A stretch of DNA of 12,710 nucleotides from an uncultured Actinomycetes bacterium (GCA_903922745.1 CAIXVA010000111.1:1-12710), one strand, 5' to 3'. Counted from the stretch's first letter, positions 6,368 through 12,710 are shown. Notes: generated by a model not told the origin, from the letters alone. A program made the numbers and translations.

Positions 6368-7467
6368 TTCGCCCTCCTTCGCACCCGACGGACACTTTGC
6401 GCAACTCCTGCTAATAGAAGAAGTATGGCGGCACCGGTGGTAAACCAGGTGACACGCGAGTCAATAACAGTTGAATTTAGGGTGAGCGTCGCTGTAGGCA
6501 CAACATCATTGCCTTCACTATCTATGATCAATGCAGAAACCGCTGTTTGACCGGGTGCAATCACATCTACAAGCATTTCAAGCTGCTTTTTTGATTTAGC
6601 AGGAATTGTTACCGCATCAAAACTATCGACGATCACACGCGAGTTAATAGGCAACATTGAAATATTGACCGTAACGTCGGAGTCAAACTCATTAATTACT
6701 GTCACTGGCAATTTAACGTTAGTTGTTGTGATCTGATACTTGCCACTATTTATGCGCAATTTATGAACCATTGCATCTACAGCAAGGCGAGCACTGTAAG
6801 AGAAAAACTCCCGGCCATCTTTATCTAACTTTGGTGACAACAACTTTGATAGCTGAGCTCGCAACATGAACAATTGGGGATCATTAACGACCCGTGAAAG
6901 CCTCGTTAAAGCTTTGCGATTATCGCTATACGCCTTTCGTAAAGGGTAACTAAGTCCCGATTTACCTTTGCTCCACCCGGCACTTGGTTCACTTCGTACT
7001 GGCCGGCCGAGTGCAGTTTCTAATTGTGTTTTACCAATTTCGTAATAACTTTTTAATTCACTAGGTGCTAATCGTTGCGCAAGTGATACATCTGGATTTC
7101 CGTAAGCAAGAGCAACTACTTGTTGCCCATTTGTCATCTTCCGAAGTTGCTTTAACCAAGCCGCTGCGATTTCGTTACCTGCTGGTGTCGCATCGTTTGC
7201 CAATGTGTAATCACCGGTCATTGCGATAACTTCATCAATCAAAGCAGCATCAATAACCCACGTTTTGTTATTTACGCGTGGCGTGTATACCAACAATCCC
7301 AACGCACCTGATGGTGTTAGCTCTTGTGCCAAATCATCATTTCTAAATTCACCAGTAAAAGTTTGATGTGCCATTGATGTAATTCGCACAACCGTGTCTG
7401 CAGCTTGCGCGGGCGCTAGTGGCAGCACAATTAATAGCGATACCAATAGCCCAATTAACTTCTTCAT
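6364..7467 (-). CDS. DUF6049 family exported membrane protein, short form
   Basis: A 367-residue protein of unknown function. A Sec signal peptide is visible (Lys-Lys start, hydrophobic core at 4-18, likely cleavage after AQA at 20-22), followed by a large extracytoplasmic region, one C-terminal membrane helix (about 340-357) and a basic tail RRVRRRAK, so topology should be mostly outside. Family recognition rests on 'TWVIDAALIDEV' (69-80) and 'AAAWLKQLRKMTNGQQVVAL' (101-120) with 'AYGNPDVSLAQRLAP' (121-135), which correspond to the W-DPALL and WL-x-x-L ... LPYADPD motifs of DUF6049 (M. tuberculosis Rv3909 type), plus the conserved place between mutT4 and murJ. The mycobacterial protein is about 800 residues by my memory, so this is less than half size. 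Both ends overlap neighbours by 4 bp (ATGA), arguing for a fixed stoichiometric role with MurJ at the envelope; that role is an inference. Confidence 0.82.
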   Translation of the reverse strand: MKKLIGLLVSLLIVLPLAPAQAADTVVRITSMAHQTFTGEFRNDDLAQELTPSGALGLLVYTPRVNNKTWVIDAALIDEVIAMTGDYTLANDATPAGNEIAAAWLKQLRKMTNGQQVVALAYGNPDVSLAQRLAPSELKSYYEIGKTQLETALGRPVRSEPSAGWSKGKSGLSYPLRKAYSDNRKALTRLSRVVNDPQLFMLRAQLSKLLSPKLDKDGREFFSYSARLAVDAMVHKLRINSGKYQITTTNVKLPVTVINEFDSDVTVNISMLPINSRVIVDSFDAVTIPAKSKKQLEMLVDVIAPGQTAVSALIIDSEGNDVVPTATLTLNSTVIDSRVTWFTTGAAILLLLAGVAQSVRRVRRRAK

Positions 7468-8042
7468 TCTGCTAACTCTGCACTTCTGGCTATTAACTTC
7501 TTTTCATCGGGATATGCCAAGCGATCAACAATTTCAGATAATGGGAACCATGAAACCTCATCAACTTCACTTTCTTGAGCAAGCAATGTCCCGCCAACTT
7601 CGGTGAACATAAAGTGATGAACGGTTTTATGAATTCGTTTTCCACCTGCCATGAACCAAAAATCGATCACACCTAAAGATTTCGTAATTGAAGATGTAAT
7701 TCCGGTTTCTTCAGCAACTTCACGAATTGCAGCTTGTTCTGGAGTTTCACCTTCTTCAATATGCCCCTTGGGCAAAGACCATAAAATACGTTTTCCGCTG
7801 GCATCCTTATGGTCGTAGCGACCAATTAATAGACCCATCGTGCCGGTGGTATCAATGACTAAACCGCCAGCACTGACCTCATCAACTCGTTTTGCGTAGG
7901 GACGCTTAACGTCAGATCGTTTTGGTTCAGCGCTCTTTTGAGCAGTGTTTTGTGTCTGTGGTTGTGGGCCGCGATTACCGGAGCGCTTACGCTTCCGCTT
8001 TTTCTTCGTACCTTCGCTGCCCGCACCAGGTGCCGGGATCAT
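7464..8042 (-). CDS. mutT4: Nudix hydrolase, MutT4 type
   Basis: A 192-residue Nudix protein. The complete Nudix box G-x5-E-x7-REVAEETGI lies at 93-115 with all metal-binding glutamates, so hydrolase activity on a nucleoside-diphosphate-linked substrate is expected. Flanking signatures 'SAGGLVID' (57-64), LWSLPKGHIE and KTVHHF (139-144) match mycobacterial MutT4 (Rv3908) as I recall it. The first 50 residues are low-complexity and very basic (KKKRKRKR at 13-20), a probable nucleic-acid-contacting tail; this also occurs in the mycobacterial protein. The substrate (oxidised nucleotides, RNA 5' ends, ADP-ribose or polyphosphates) cannot be read from sequence. It is first in the minus-strand row and divergent from pcnA. 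The ATG at 8042 has no Shine-Dalgarno but a TACCCT -10 hexamer (8049-8054) ends seven bases upstream, the arrangement of a leaderless mRNA. Confidence 0.92.
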   Translation of the reverse strand: MIPAPGAGSEGTKKKRKRKRSGNRGPQPQTQNTAQKSAEPKRSDVKRPYAKRVDEVSAGGLVIDTTGTMGLLIGRYDHKDASGKRILWSLPKGHIEEGETPEQAAIREVAEETGITSSITKSLGVIDFWFMAGGKRIHKTVHHFMFTEVGGTLLAQESEVDEVSWFPLSEIVDRLAYPDEKKLIARSAELAE

Positions 8043-8048
8043 GGAGCA

Positions 8049-8054
8049 AGGGTA
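8049..8054 (-). promoter_or_regulatory. -10 element of the leaderless mutT4-to-aminotransferase transcript
   Basis: On the minus strand TACCCT fits the actinobacterial -10 pattern TANNNT and is separated from the ATG at 8042 by exactly six bases, which puts the transcription start on the A of the start codon. No Shine-Dalgarno lies in the gap, consistent with leaderless translation. This would be the main promoter for the seven-gene row. Seen by pattern only; no -35 is claimed. Confidence 0.5.
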
Positions 8055-8060
8055 GTGCTT

Positions 8061-8066
8061 TAACCT
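8061..8066 (+). promoter_or_regulatory. Candidate -10 element of pcnA
   Basis: TAACCT fits TANNNT and lies eight bases before the GTG at 8075, so the transcript would be leaderless or carry one or two leader bases. No Shine-Dalgarno occurs in the 32-bp spacer. The hexamer is only six bases from the divergent -10 of mutT4, so polymerases could not occupy both at once. Confidence 0.4.
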
Positions 8067-8074
8067 TACTTATT

Positions 8075-9505
8075 GTGAGCACAGCATTAGGCGCCGCAGG
8101 AGAGTTAGCGATCCGTTCATTAATTGAACGAGCACCGCTTGCAAGCTCCTTAGCCCAGGCCTTCAAGGCCAAAGGGTTTACCTTGGCATTGGTTGGTGGA
8201 CCTGTGCGCGATGCAATTTTAGGTCGTCTTGGAAATGATTTAGATTTCACAACAAATGCGCACCCACTAGAAACTAAAAAGATTTTACAAGTGTGGGCAG
8301 AAAATATTTGGGATACCGGAATTGCATTTGGAACAGTTGCAGGAAAACGTGGTGATACAACTGTTGAAGTGACAACGTATCGCACCGAAAGTTACGATCC
8401 TGATTCTCGTAAACCAGAAGTTGAATATGGCGACACAATCGATGGTGACTTGTCGCGTCGCGATTTCACTGTTAACGCAATGGCACTTGAGTTAACAGGA
8501 GATGCGCCAGTTTTTATTGATCCATTTAACGGATTACAAGATTTGGCAGCGAAAGTTTTACGCACACCTGGCAAACCTGGTGATTCCTTTAACGATGATC
8601 CATTACGAATGATGCGTGCTGCACGTTTTGCATCGCAATTAGGTTTTGATATTGCACCAGATGTGATTGCATCGATGAAAGATTTAGCACCTCGAATCAG
8701 CATTATCTCTGCCGAGCGCATTCGCGATGAATTTACAAAAATGCTGATGTCAAACAATCCACGTACCGGAATAACAGTTTTGGTTGATACAGGACTTGCA
8801 GATTTAGTGATTCCAGAGATTCCTAAGTTGCGTCTTGAAGTTGATGAACACCACCACCATAAAGATGTGTATGAGCATTCAATTACGGTGTTAGAACAGG
8901 CGATCCAACACGAGGATCGTTTAGGTGGACCAAACCTTGTGATTCGTCTTGCCGCTTTATTGCACGACATTGGAAAACCAAAGACCCGCGCCTATATTGA
9001 AGGGGGTGGAGTTTCTTTCCATCACCACGAAGTTGTAGGTGCACGTCTTGCAAAGAAGCGCTTACAGGCGTTGCGCTTTGATAATGACACCATCGATGCG
9101 GTGGAGCTATTAACAACACTGCACCTTCGTTTTCATGGTTATGGCGAGGGAGAATGGACTGATTCTGCAGTGCGCCGTTATGTGCGTGATGCAGAAGAAT
9201 TTGTTACACATTTACATGTTTTAACGCGCGCTGATTGCACTACTCGCAATACAACAAAAGCTGCTCGTCTGGCCGCAACGTATGATTCTTTAGAAGCACG
9301 TATAGCTGTGTTGATGGAGCAAGAAGAGTTATCAAAGATTCGTCCTGATTTAGATGGTGCACAAGTTATGCAACTTCTTAATTTGAAGCCTTCACGTGAA
9401 GTTGGTCAAGCAATGGATTTCTTGCTGGAACTTCGGCTTGAACAAGGTCCTATCGGCGAAGAAGCGGCAACTAAGGCGTTACTTGAATGGTGGGCTAGTA
9501 GGTAG
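8075..9505 (+). CDS. pcnA: CCA tRNA nucleotidyltransferase / PcnA with HD domain
   Basis: A 476-residue class II nucleotidyltransferase joined to an HD phosphohydrolase domain. The head has LVGGPVRDAILG (39-50), the catalytic pair D55-x-D57 in NDLDF, 'RRDFTVNAMALE' (128-139) and 'DDPLRMMRAARF' (174-185). The HD domain shows EHHHHKDVYEH (258-268), HD at 297-298, HHH at 316-318 and Asp387. It should add or repair the 3' CCA of tRNAs in the cytoplasm; the family also includes poly(A) polymerases, and the actinobacterial orthologue is called PcnA. I chose the GTG at 8075: it leaves about 38 residues before VGG, as in the mycobacterial protein, and avoids the 120-bp antisense overlap with the Nudix gene that the first in-frame ATG (7922) would require. 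No ribosome binding site is visible, in line with a leaderless mRNA. The 3' end overlaps the opposing MFS gene by 11 bp. Confidence 0.94.
   Translation: MSTALGAAGELAIRSLIERAPLASSLAQAFKAKGFTLALVGGPVRDAILGRLGNDLDFTTNAHPLETKKILQVWAENIWDTGIAFGTVAGKRGDTTVEVTTYRTESYDPDSRKPEVEYGDTIDGDLSRRDFTVNAMALELTGDAPVFIDPFNGLQDLAAKVLRTPGKPGDSFNDDPLRMMRAARFASQLGFDIAPDVIASMKDLAPRISIISAERIRDEFTKMLMSNNPRTGITVLVDTGLADLVIPEIPKLRLEVDEHHHHKDVYEHSITVLEQAIQHEDRLGGPNLVIRLAALLHDIGKPKTRAYIEGGGVSFHHHEVVGARLAKKRLQALRFDNDTIDAVELLTTLHLRFHGYGEGEWTDSAVRRYVRDAEEFVTHLHVLTRADCTTRNTTKAARLAATYDSLEARIAVLMEQEELSKIRPDLDGAQVMQLLNLKPSREVGQAMDFLLELRLEQGPIGEEAATKALLEWWASR
9390..9401. promoter_or_regulatory. parS-like palindrome inside pcnA
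   Basis: CTTCACGTGAAG is a perfect 12-bp palindrome whose inner ten bases, TTCACGTGAA, equal the centre of the bacterial parS consensus TGTTTCACGTGAAACA. The three flanking bases on each side do not match. It falls on the variable residues P-S-R-E (439-442) of PcnA, about 8.1 kb from the end of parB. It could be a weak ParB site or chance; binding is not shown by sequence alone. Confidence 0.25.
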
Positions 9506-10766
9506 CGTAAAACTTTACTGGTCGAAGAAGAATAAAAGCGACCAATAAGTAAGCAACCGACACGGTAAGTGGCACTATGCGAGATAAACCTGAAGGTGGC
9601 AGCAATAGCGCGGCAATTAAACCACCGCTAACAATTGCCCCATTTACTACAACGTCGTAAACGGCAAAGACTCTACCGCGGTGGTAATCATCAATTTTTG
9701 ATTGTACTAATGCATCATTTGTAACTTTGATGTTTTGGCCAAAAAATGCGGTAAGAAAAGCGGTGACACACAATCCAATTTCTGTTTGCGATACAGCAAG
9801 AACAAGCGGTGAGCAGGCACTTGCGAGCATCGCAAACTTGATCCAGCGATGCCTTCCAAATCGTGCAACCCCATAAGGGGCCAAGAAAGCTCCTAGGAAA
9901 ACACCAAATCCTGCAATACTTAATGCAATACCAAATCCTTGTAATCCAGCTTCTGGTTTAGATGGATCGTTAAATGTATTTCTCTCTAATAACAACGCAG
10001 TTAAGGTTAAAGCGGTAAGGCCACCACGCTGCACAGCGGTTGCAATGATTCCGCGAGATGCATCAAGGTGGCCCTGCAAATATCTAAATCCTTCTTGCAT
10101 ATCTCTAAAACCTTGCATTAAAGAAGCAGACTCTTTTTCATGGGCTAAAGGACCTACTTCATACTTCTTTAATCGACTAGTAAGAAGGGCTGCAATGAAA
10201 TAACCTGCTGAAGAAAGCATGATTAATACTGCATCAGCATGATCTGCAATCGCTGCACCATCAATAAGTGCACGAACACCAACACCAACACCTCCACCAA
10301 TCACAACTAACACGGAGCCGCCAGTAACAGCAATTGCATTTGCAGTAATGAGTGATTTTGTATCAACCAATAGAGGAAGCCCGGCAGATAGTGCGGCGAG
10401 AATAAATCTATTAATTCCAAAGGCAACTAATACAACAATTGTTAATTCAACACCCGTAGTGCCGGTATAAACAAGCAAAGCTACAAAGAAAAGGTTTGCA
10501 CTTCGGGCTAAATTACAGAAAAACAATGCACGTTGCCGTGAAACACGATCTAAAACCGTTCCAACAATTGGACCGACTAATGAATAAGGTAGCAACACAA
10601 CTGCAAAACCAACTGCAGCACTTAATGCGTTTGCTTGGCGCTCTGGTGAAAACAAAACAAATGAAGCAAGTGCGCTTTGAAAGATGCCATCTGTTGCTTG
10701 GCCGGACCAGCGAACAGCAAGAAGTCGAGATAGTCGAGGGTGTCGTAGTAACCCAACAAAACTCAT
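9495..10766 (-). CDS. MFS transporter, MFS_3/EntS-like exporter
   Basis: A 423-residue major facilitator protein with about 12 hydrophobic segments. The loop between helices 2 and 3 has the MFS motif A in the form 'GTVLDRVSRQRALF' (69-82, Asp73-Arg74), and a long hydrophilic stretch near the middle separates the two six-helix halves. The overall look is of drug or siderophore exporters (EntS/MFS_3 type), but no substrate can be named. I start it at the ATG at 10766 rather than the in-frame ATG at 10832: the longer form would add 22 residues that overlap the start of the divergent DUF5318 gene, and a TACGCT -10 hexamer lies seven bases before 10766. The product then begins 'MSFVGLLRHPRLSRLLAVRW', a normal MFS N-terminus. 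It converges on pcnA with an 11-bp overlap (9495-9505) and no terminator. Confidence 0.85.
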   Translation of the reverse strand: MSFVGLLRHPRLSRLLAVRWSGQATDGIFQSALASFVLFSPERQANALSAAVGFAVVLLPYSLVGPIVGTVLDRVSRQRALFFCNLARSANLFFVALLVYTGTTGVELTIVVLVAFGINRFILAALSAGLPLLVDTKSLITANAIAVTGGSVLVVIGGGVGVGVRALIDGAAIADHADAVLIMLSSAGYFIAALLTSRLKKYEVGPLAHEKESASLMQGFRDMQEGFRYLQGHLDASRGIIATAVQRGGLTALTLTALLLERNTFNDPSKPEAGLQGFGIALSIAGFGVFLGAFLAPYGVARFGRHRWIKFAMLASACSPLVLAVSQTEIGLCVTAFLTAFFGQNIKVTNDALVQSKIDDYHRGRVFAVYDVVVNGAIVSGGLIAALLLPPSGLSRIVPLTVSVAYLLVAFILLRPVKFYATY

Positions 10767-10773
10767 AAGAAAG

Positions 10774-10779
10774 AGCGTA
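10774..10779 (-). promoter_or_regulatory. -10 element of the MFS transporter gene
   Basis: On the minus strand TACGCT (TANNNT) is followed by seven bases and the ATG at 10766, with no Shine-Dalgarno between, so a leaderless or one-base-leader transcript is likely. It supports choosing the shorter MFS start. Confidence 0.45.
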
Positions 10780-10795
10780 ACCCTCAAAAGGGGAT

Positions 10796-10801
10796 TATTC
10801 T
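10796..10801 (+). promoter_or_regulatory. -10 element of the DUF5318-PBP operon
   Basis: TATTCT, close to the TATAAT consensus and fitting TANNNT, lies eight bases before the ATG at 10810. No Shine-Dalgarno is present in the gap, so the leader is at most a couple of bases. It faces away from the MFS promoter within the same 43-bp spacer. Confidence 0.45.
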
Positions 10802-10809
10802 TCTCCTTA

Positions 10810-11223
10810 ATGAAATCGCAACGAGGGTTCATCGATTATTCACTCGATAAGCGGGCCACCTTGATGGCTCTCTTTCGTGGTGTTGTTGATGCCTGCGATG
10901 CCGACCCGTATTTGATGCGCGCTGCCAAATGGCATGGTGACAAAGTCGCGCGTAACTGCCCGGTATGTAAAAAGGAAGAGCTCGTTGAATTGCGATACAC
11001 CTTTGGCGAGCAACTAGGTCAATACTCAGGCCGCATTAAGACTCCGAAAGAGTTAATAGCGATGGAGCGCGAGTTTGGTGAGTTCACTGTCTACATCGTT
11101 GAAGTCTGCAAAAACTGTTCATGGAATCACCTGTGTGCCTCATACGTATTAGGTGATGGAGTTGAACGAAAAGCCCCGCGCAAGGTTCGCACCTTGGAGG
11201 ATGAGGATTACGCCAAGGGATAG
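10810..11223 (+). CDS. DUF5318 family protein, putative zinc ribbon
   Basis: A 137-residue soluble protein, equal in length to M. tuberculosis Rv0049 as I recall. Conserved segments are 'DADPYLMRAAKWHG' (30-43), 'NCPVCKKEEL' (49-58), 'FGEQLGQYSG' (65-74) and 'VEVCKNCSWNHL' (98-109). The two Cys pairs, C50/C53 and C100/C103, are spaced like a four-cysteine zinc site. No signal peptide or membrane helix, so it is cytoplasmic. The function is unknown. I chose the ATG at 10810: an in-frame ATG exists at 10684, but the extra 42 residues would read antisense through the MFS start and look non-coding, and a TATTCT -10 lies just before 10810. The PBP gene starts 9 bp downstream, so the two are co-transcribed; the same pairing with a class A PBP gene occurs in mycobacteria, which suggests a link to wall synthesis. 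Confidence 0.87.
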   Translation: MKSQRGFIDYSLDKRATLMALFRGVVDACDADPYLMRAAKWHGDKVARNCPVCKKEELVELRYTFGEQLGQYSGRIKTPKELIAMEREFGEFTVYIVEVCKNCSWNHLCASYVLGDGVERKAPRKVRTLEDEDYAKG

Positions 11224-11232
11224 CATTAGCAA

Positions 11233-12710
11233 ATGGCCCGTAAATTACTGATTAGAGCAACAGTTTTCCTTGTCGGTTTTGGTTTTGTTGCCGGCTCTGT
11301 TTTGTTCGCTCTTGCCTATTTCACAGTTGATATCCCCGATGCCAACGCCTATGTAAATAGTCAATCAACAATTATTCAGTATTCAAATGGCGCGGAAATT
11401 GGTCGAGTCGGAACTCAAAATCGTCAGATCGTGCCGCTTTCAAAGATTCCTCTTAATGTTCGTCACGCAGTATTAGCTGCCGAAGACCGTGGGTTTTATT
11501 CCAATCGCGCTTTTTCAGTCACTGGAATTTTGCGCGCGGTACTTAATAATCTAAAAGGTGGCGCACTACAAGGTGGTTCAACAATCACACAACAGTATGC
11601 AAAGACCGCCTTTTTAACACCCAGCCGCACAATTCAGCGAAAGATTAAAGAACTTGTAATTTCCATTAAGTTAGAAAACCAGTTATCTAAAGATCAAATC
11701 TTTGAAAGTTATTTAAACACTATTTACTTCGGTCGAGGTTCATACGGTGTTATGACCGCATCGCAGCAGTATTTCAACCGCAACGTTGATCAATTAACAA
11801 ATGCTCAGGCCGCAGTAATCGCATCTATATTGCGCTCGCCAGGTTTGTATGACCCGATGTATCAAGAAGGAAATGCCGAACGCTTAGCTAATCGTTTTGA
11901 GTATGTAAAGAACAACATGATTGACGCTGGCTGGCTATCGAAAGCCGATGCCGCAAAAATGAAATTACCAACAGTTTCTCCTCGTGCAACATCAGGTCAG
12001 TTAAGTGGACCTAAGGGTCACATCATTGAAGCGGTACAAAAAGAGTTGGCAAAACTTGGATTTAGCCAAGAGCAGTTACTAGTTGGTGGACTTGTCATTA
12101 AAACAACTCTTAACGAACAAGCACAACAATCTGCAGTCGATGCCGTCAACAAGTTTTATCCAGCCAACGCACCAGATAATCTTCGAATTGGTTTAGTTGC
12201 GATCCGCCCCGGAACTGGCGAGGTTATTGCCCTTTATGGCGGCCGAGATTACGTACAGCGCCAATTAAATGATGCAACACAATCAATTGCCTTAGCTGGA
12301 TCAACATTTAAACCATTTGCAATTGTTGCGGCACTTGAAAAGGGAATCCCACTAACTTCGATATGGAATGGTGATTCACCACAAACATTTGATGATTTAG
12401 GTAAGCCGTACCCTGTTTCAAATTACGGAAACGAGGGCTGGGGACAGATCGATTTGTTGTATGCGACTAAACACTCAGTTAACACCGTTTTTGTTCCACT
12501 TGGAATTAAAGCAGGAGATGACCTAGTTGTAGATGTTGCTCGGCGCGCAGGTATTCCTGACAGTGTTGCAATGGTTCCAACACCTTCTGTTGTACTTGGA
12601 GTTGCAAGCCCACATGTAATTGATGTTGCTAACGCATATGCAACCTTTGCTGCACAAGGCATTAAGTCAAAGCCTTTCATGGTGTCACAAGTACTTGGAA
12701 GCAATAAAGG
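11233..12710 (+). CDS. Class A penicillin-binding protein (GT51 + transpeptidase), 3'-truncated by window
   Basis: The first 492 residues of a bifunctional peptidoglycan synthase; the frame is open to the window edge. A short basic start MARK and one membrane helix (about 7-30) anchor it with the bulk outside. The glycosyltransferase domain carries AAEDRGFYSN (82-91, catalytic Glu84), 'GGSTITQQYAK' (114-124), RKIKE (136-140) and 'SYLNTIYFGRGSYG' (159-172). The transpeptidase domain has the acylated serine in STFK (357-360, Ser357) and SVN (415-417); the KTG motif should lie beyond the edge. The usual EDxxFxxHxG box reads Asn and Phe in place of His and Gly, as I recall seeing in other actinobacterial PBPs. 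An in-frame TAG at 11227-11229 makes the ATG at 11233 the first possible ATG. The gene equals mycobacterial ponA1 by position; whether a PASTA or Pro-rich tail follows cannot be seen. Confidence 0.95.
   Translation, partial: MARKLLIRATVFLVGFGFVAGSVLFALAYFTVDIPDANAYVNSQSTIIQYSNGAEIGRVGTQNRQIVPLSKIPLNVRHAVLAAEDRGFYSNRAFSVTGILRAVLNNLKGGALQGGSTITQQYAKTAFLTPSRTIQRKIKELVISIKLENQLSKDQIFESYLNTIYFGRGSYGVMTASQQYFNRNVDQLTNAQAAVIASILRSPGLYDPMYQEGNAERLANRFEYVKNNMIDAGWLSKADAAKMKLPTVSPRATSGQLSGPKGHIIEAVQKELAKLGFSQEQLLVGGLVIKTTLNEQAQQSAVDAVNKFYPANAPDNLRIGLVAIRPGTGEVIALYGGRDYVQRQLNDATQSIALAGSTFKPFAIVAALEKGIPLTSIWNGDSPQTFDDLGKPYPVSNYGNEGWGQIDLLYATKHSVNTVFVPLGIKAGDDLVVDVARRAGIPDSVAMVPTPSVVLGVASPHVIDVANAYATFAAQGIKSKPFMVSQVLGSNK

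Noticed and set aside
7922..8074. N-terminal extension of the pcnA reading frame from ATG 7922
   Set aside because: It lies antisense to the Nudix gene, has no similarity to the family, and would create a 120-bp divergent overlap; the GTG at 8075 fits the family length.
8392..8970. A 192-codon open frame antisense to pcnA
   Set aside because: It mirrors the codon pattern of pcnA, has a serine/isoleucine-rich shadow composition and no recognisable domain or ribosome binding site.
10684..10809. N-terminal extension of the DUF5318 reading frame and the longer MFS start at 10832
   Set aside because: Both extensions overlap the opposing gene's start; family lengths and -10 hexamers support the shorter starts at 10810 and 10766.
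12423..12704. A 93-codon open frame antisense to the PBP gene
   Set aside because: The plus strand encodes the conserved transpeptidase domain with STFK and SVN; the antisense frame is a shadow.
1..12710. Search for tRNA, rRNA, CRISPR repeats, insertion sequences, att sites, riboswitches and DnaA-box clusters
   Set aside because: None was recognised. The longest non-coding stretch is 43 bp, leaving no room for such elements outside genes, and no repeated spacer pattern or transposase reading frame was seen.

Overview
The window looks like a near-origin chromosomal segment of a streamlined, low-GC actinobacterium. The genes and their order (parA-parB, a cwlM-type amidase homologue, trxA, trxB, murJ, a DUF6049 protein, a mutT4-type Nudix protein, pcnA, then a DUF5318 protein and a class A penicillin-binding protein) match what I recall of the two chromosome ends of Mycobacterium tuberculosis (Rv3907c-Rv3918c and Rv0049-Rv0050) and of the equivalent Streptomyces region. 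The base composition is AT-rich for this phylum (low to mid 40s % GC on lines sampled by eye, TTA leucine codons common), spacers are minimal and genes overlap. This fits a small-genome freshwater lineage such as the acI/Nanopelagicales group; the lineage is an inference, not a measurement.

Layout. Positions 1-1112 (+) hold the 3' end of parA and all of parB, joined by a 1-base TAATG overlap. From 8042 down to 1109 (-) there are seven genes in one direction with no gap above 41 bp: mutT4-like Nudix hydrolase, DUF6049 membrane protein, murJ lipid II flippase, trxB, trxA, a cwlM-like pseudo-amidase, and a class I/II aminotransferase whose stop codon overlaps that of parB. From 8075 to 9505 (+) is the tRNA nucleotidyltransferase gene pcnA/cca, divergent from the Nudix gene across 32 bp. 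A minus-strand MFS transporter gene (9495-10766) converges on pcnA with an 11-bp overlap. It is divergent from a plus-strand pair, the DUF5318 zinc-ribbon-like gene (10810-11223) and a class A PBP (11233 to the window edge, incomplete).

How the genes relate. Most of the window serves chromosome segregation and cell-wall building: ParAB partition the origin, MurJ flips lipid II, the PBP polymerises and cross-links it, and the CwlM homologue is the likely cytoplasmic regulator of precursor synthesis and flipping. TrxA/TrxB supply thiol reduction, and the Nudix and CCA enzymes handle nucleotide and tRNA housekeeping.

Nothing here is an obvious defence, mobile or wholly new system; no IS, CRISPR, tRNA or rRNA was seen. 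The points worth a second look are the degenerate amidase active site in the CwlM homologue together with a conserved candidate phosphorylation tail, the loss of the sigM/anti-sigma pair and of extra domains on MurJ and DUF6049, face-to-face leaderless promoters, overlapping convergent gene ends without terminators, and a parS-like palindrome inside pcnA.
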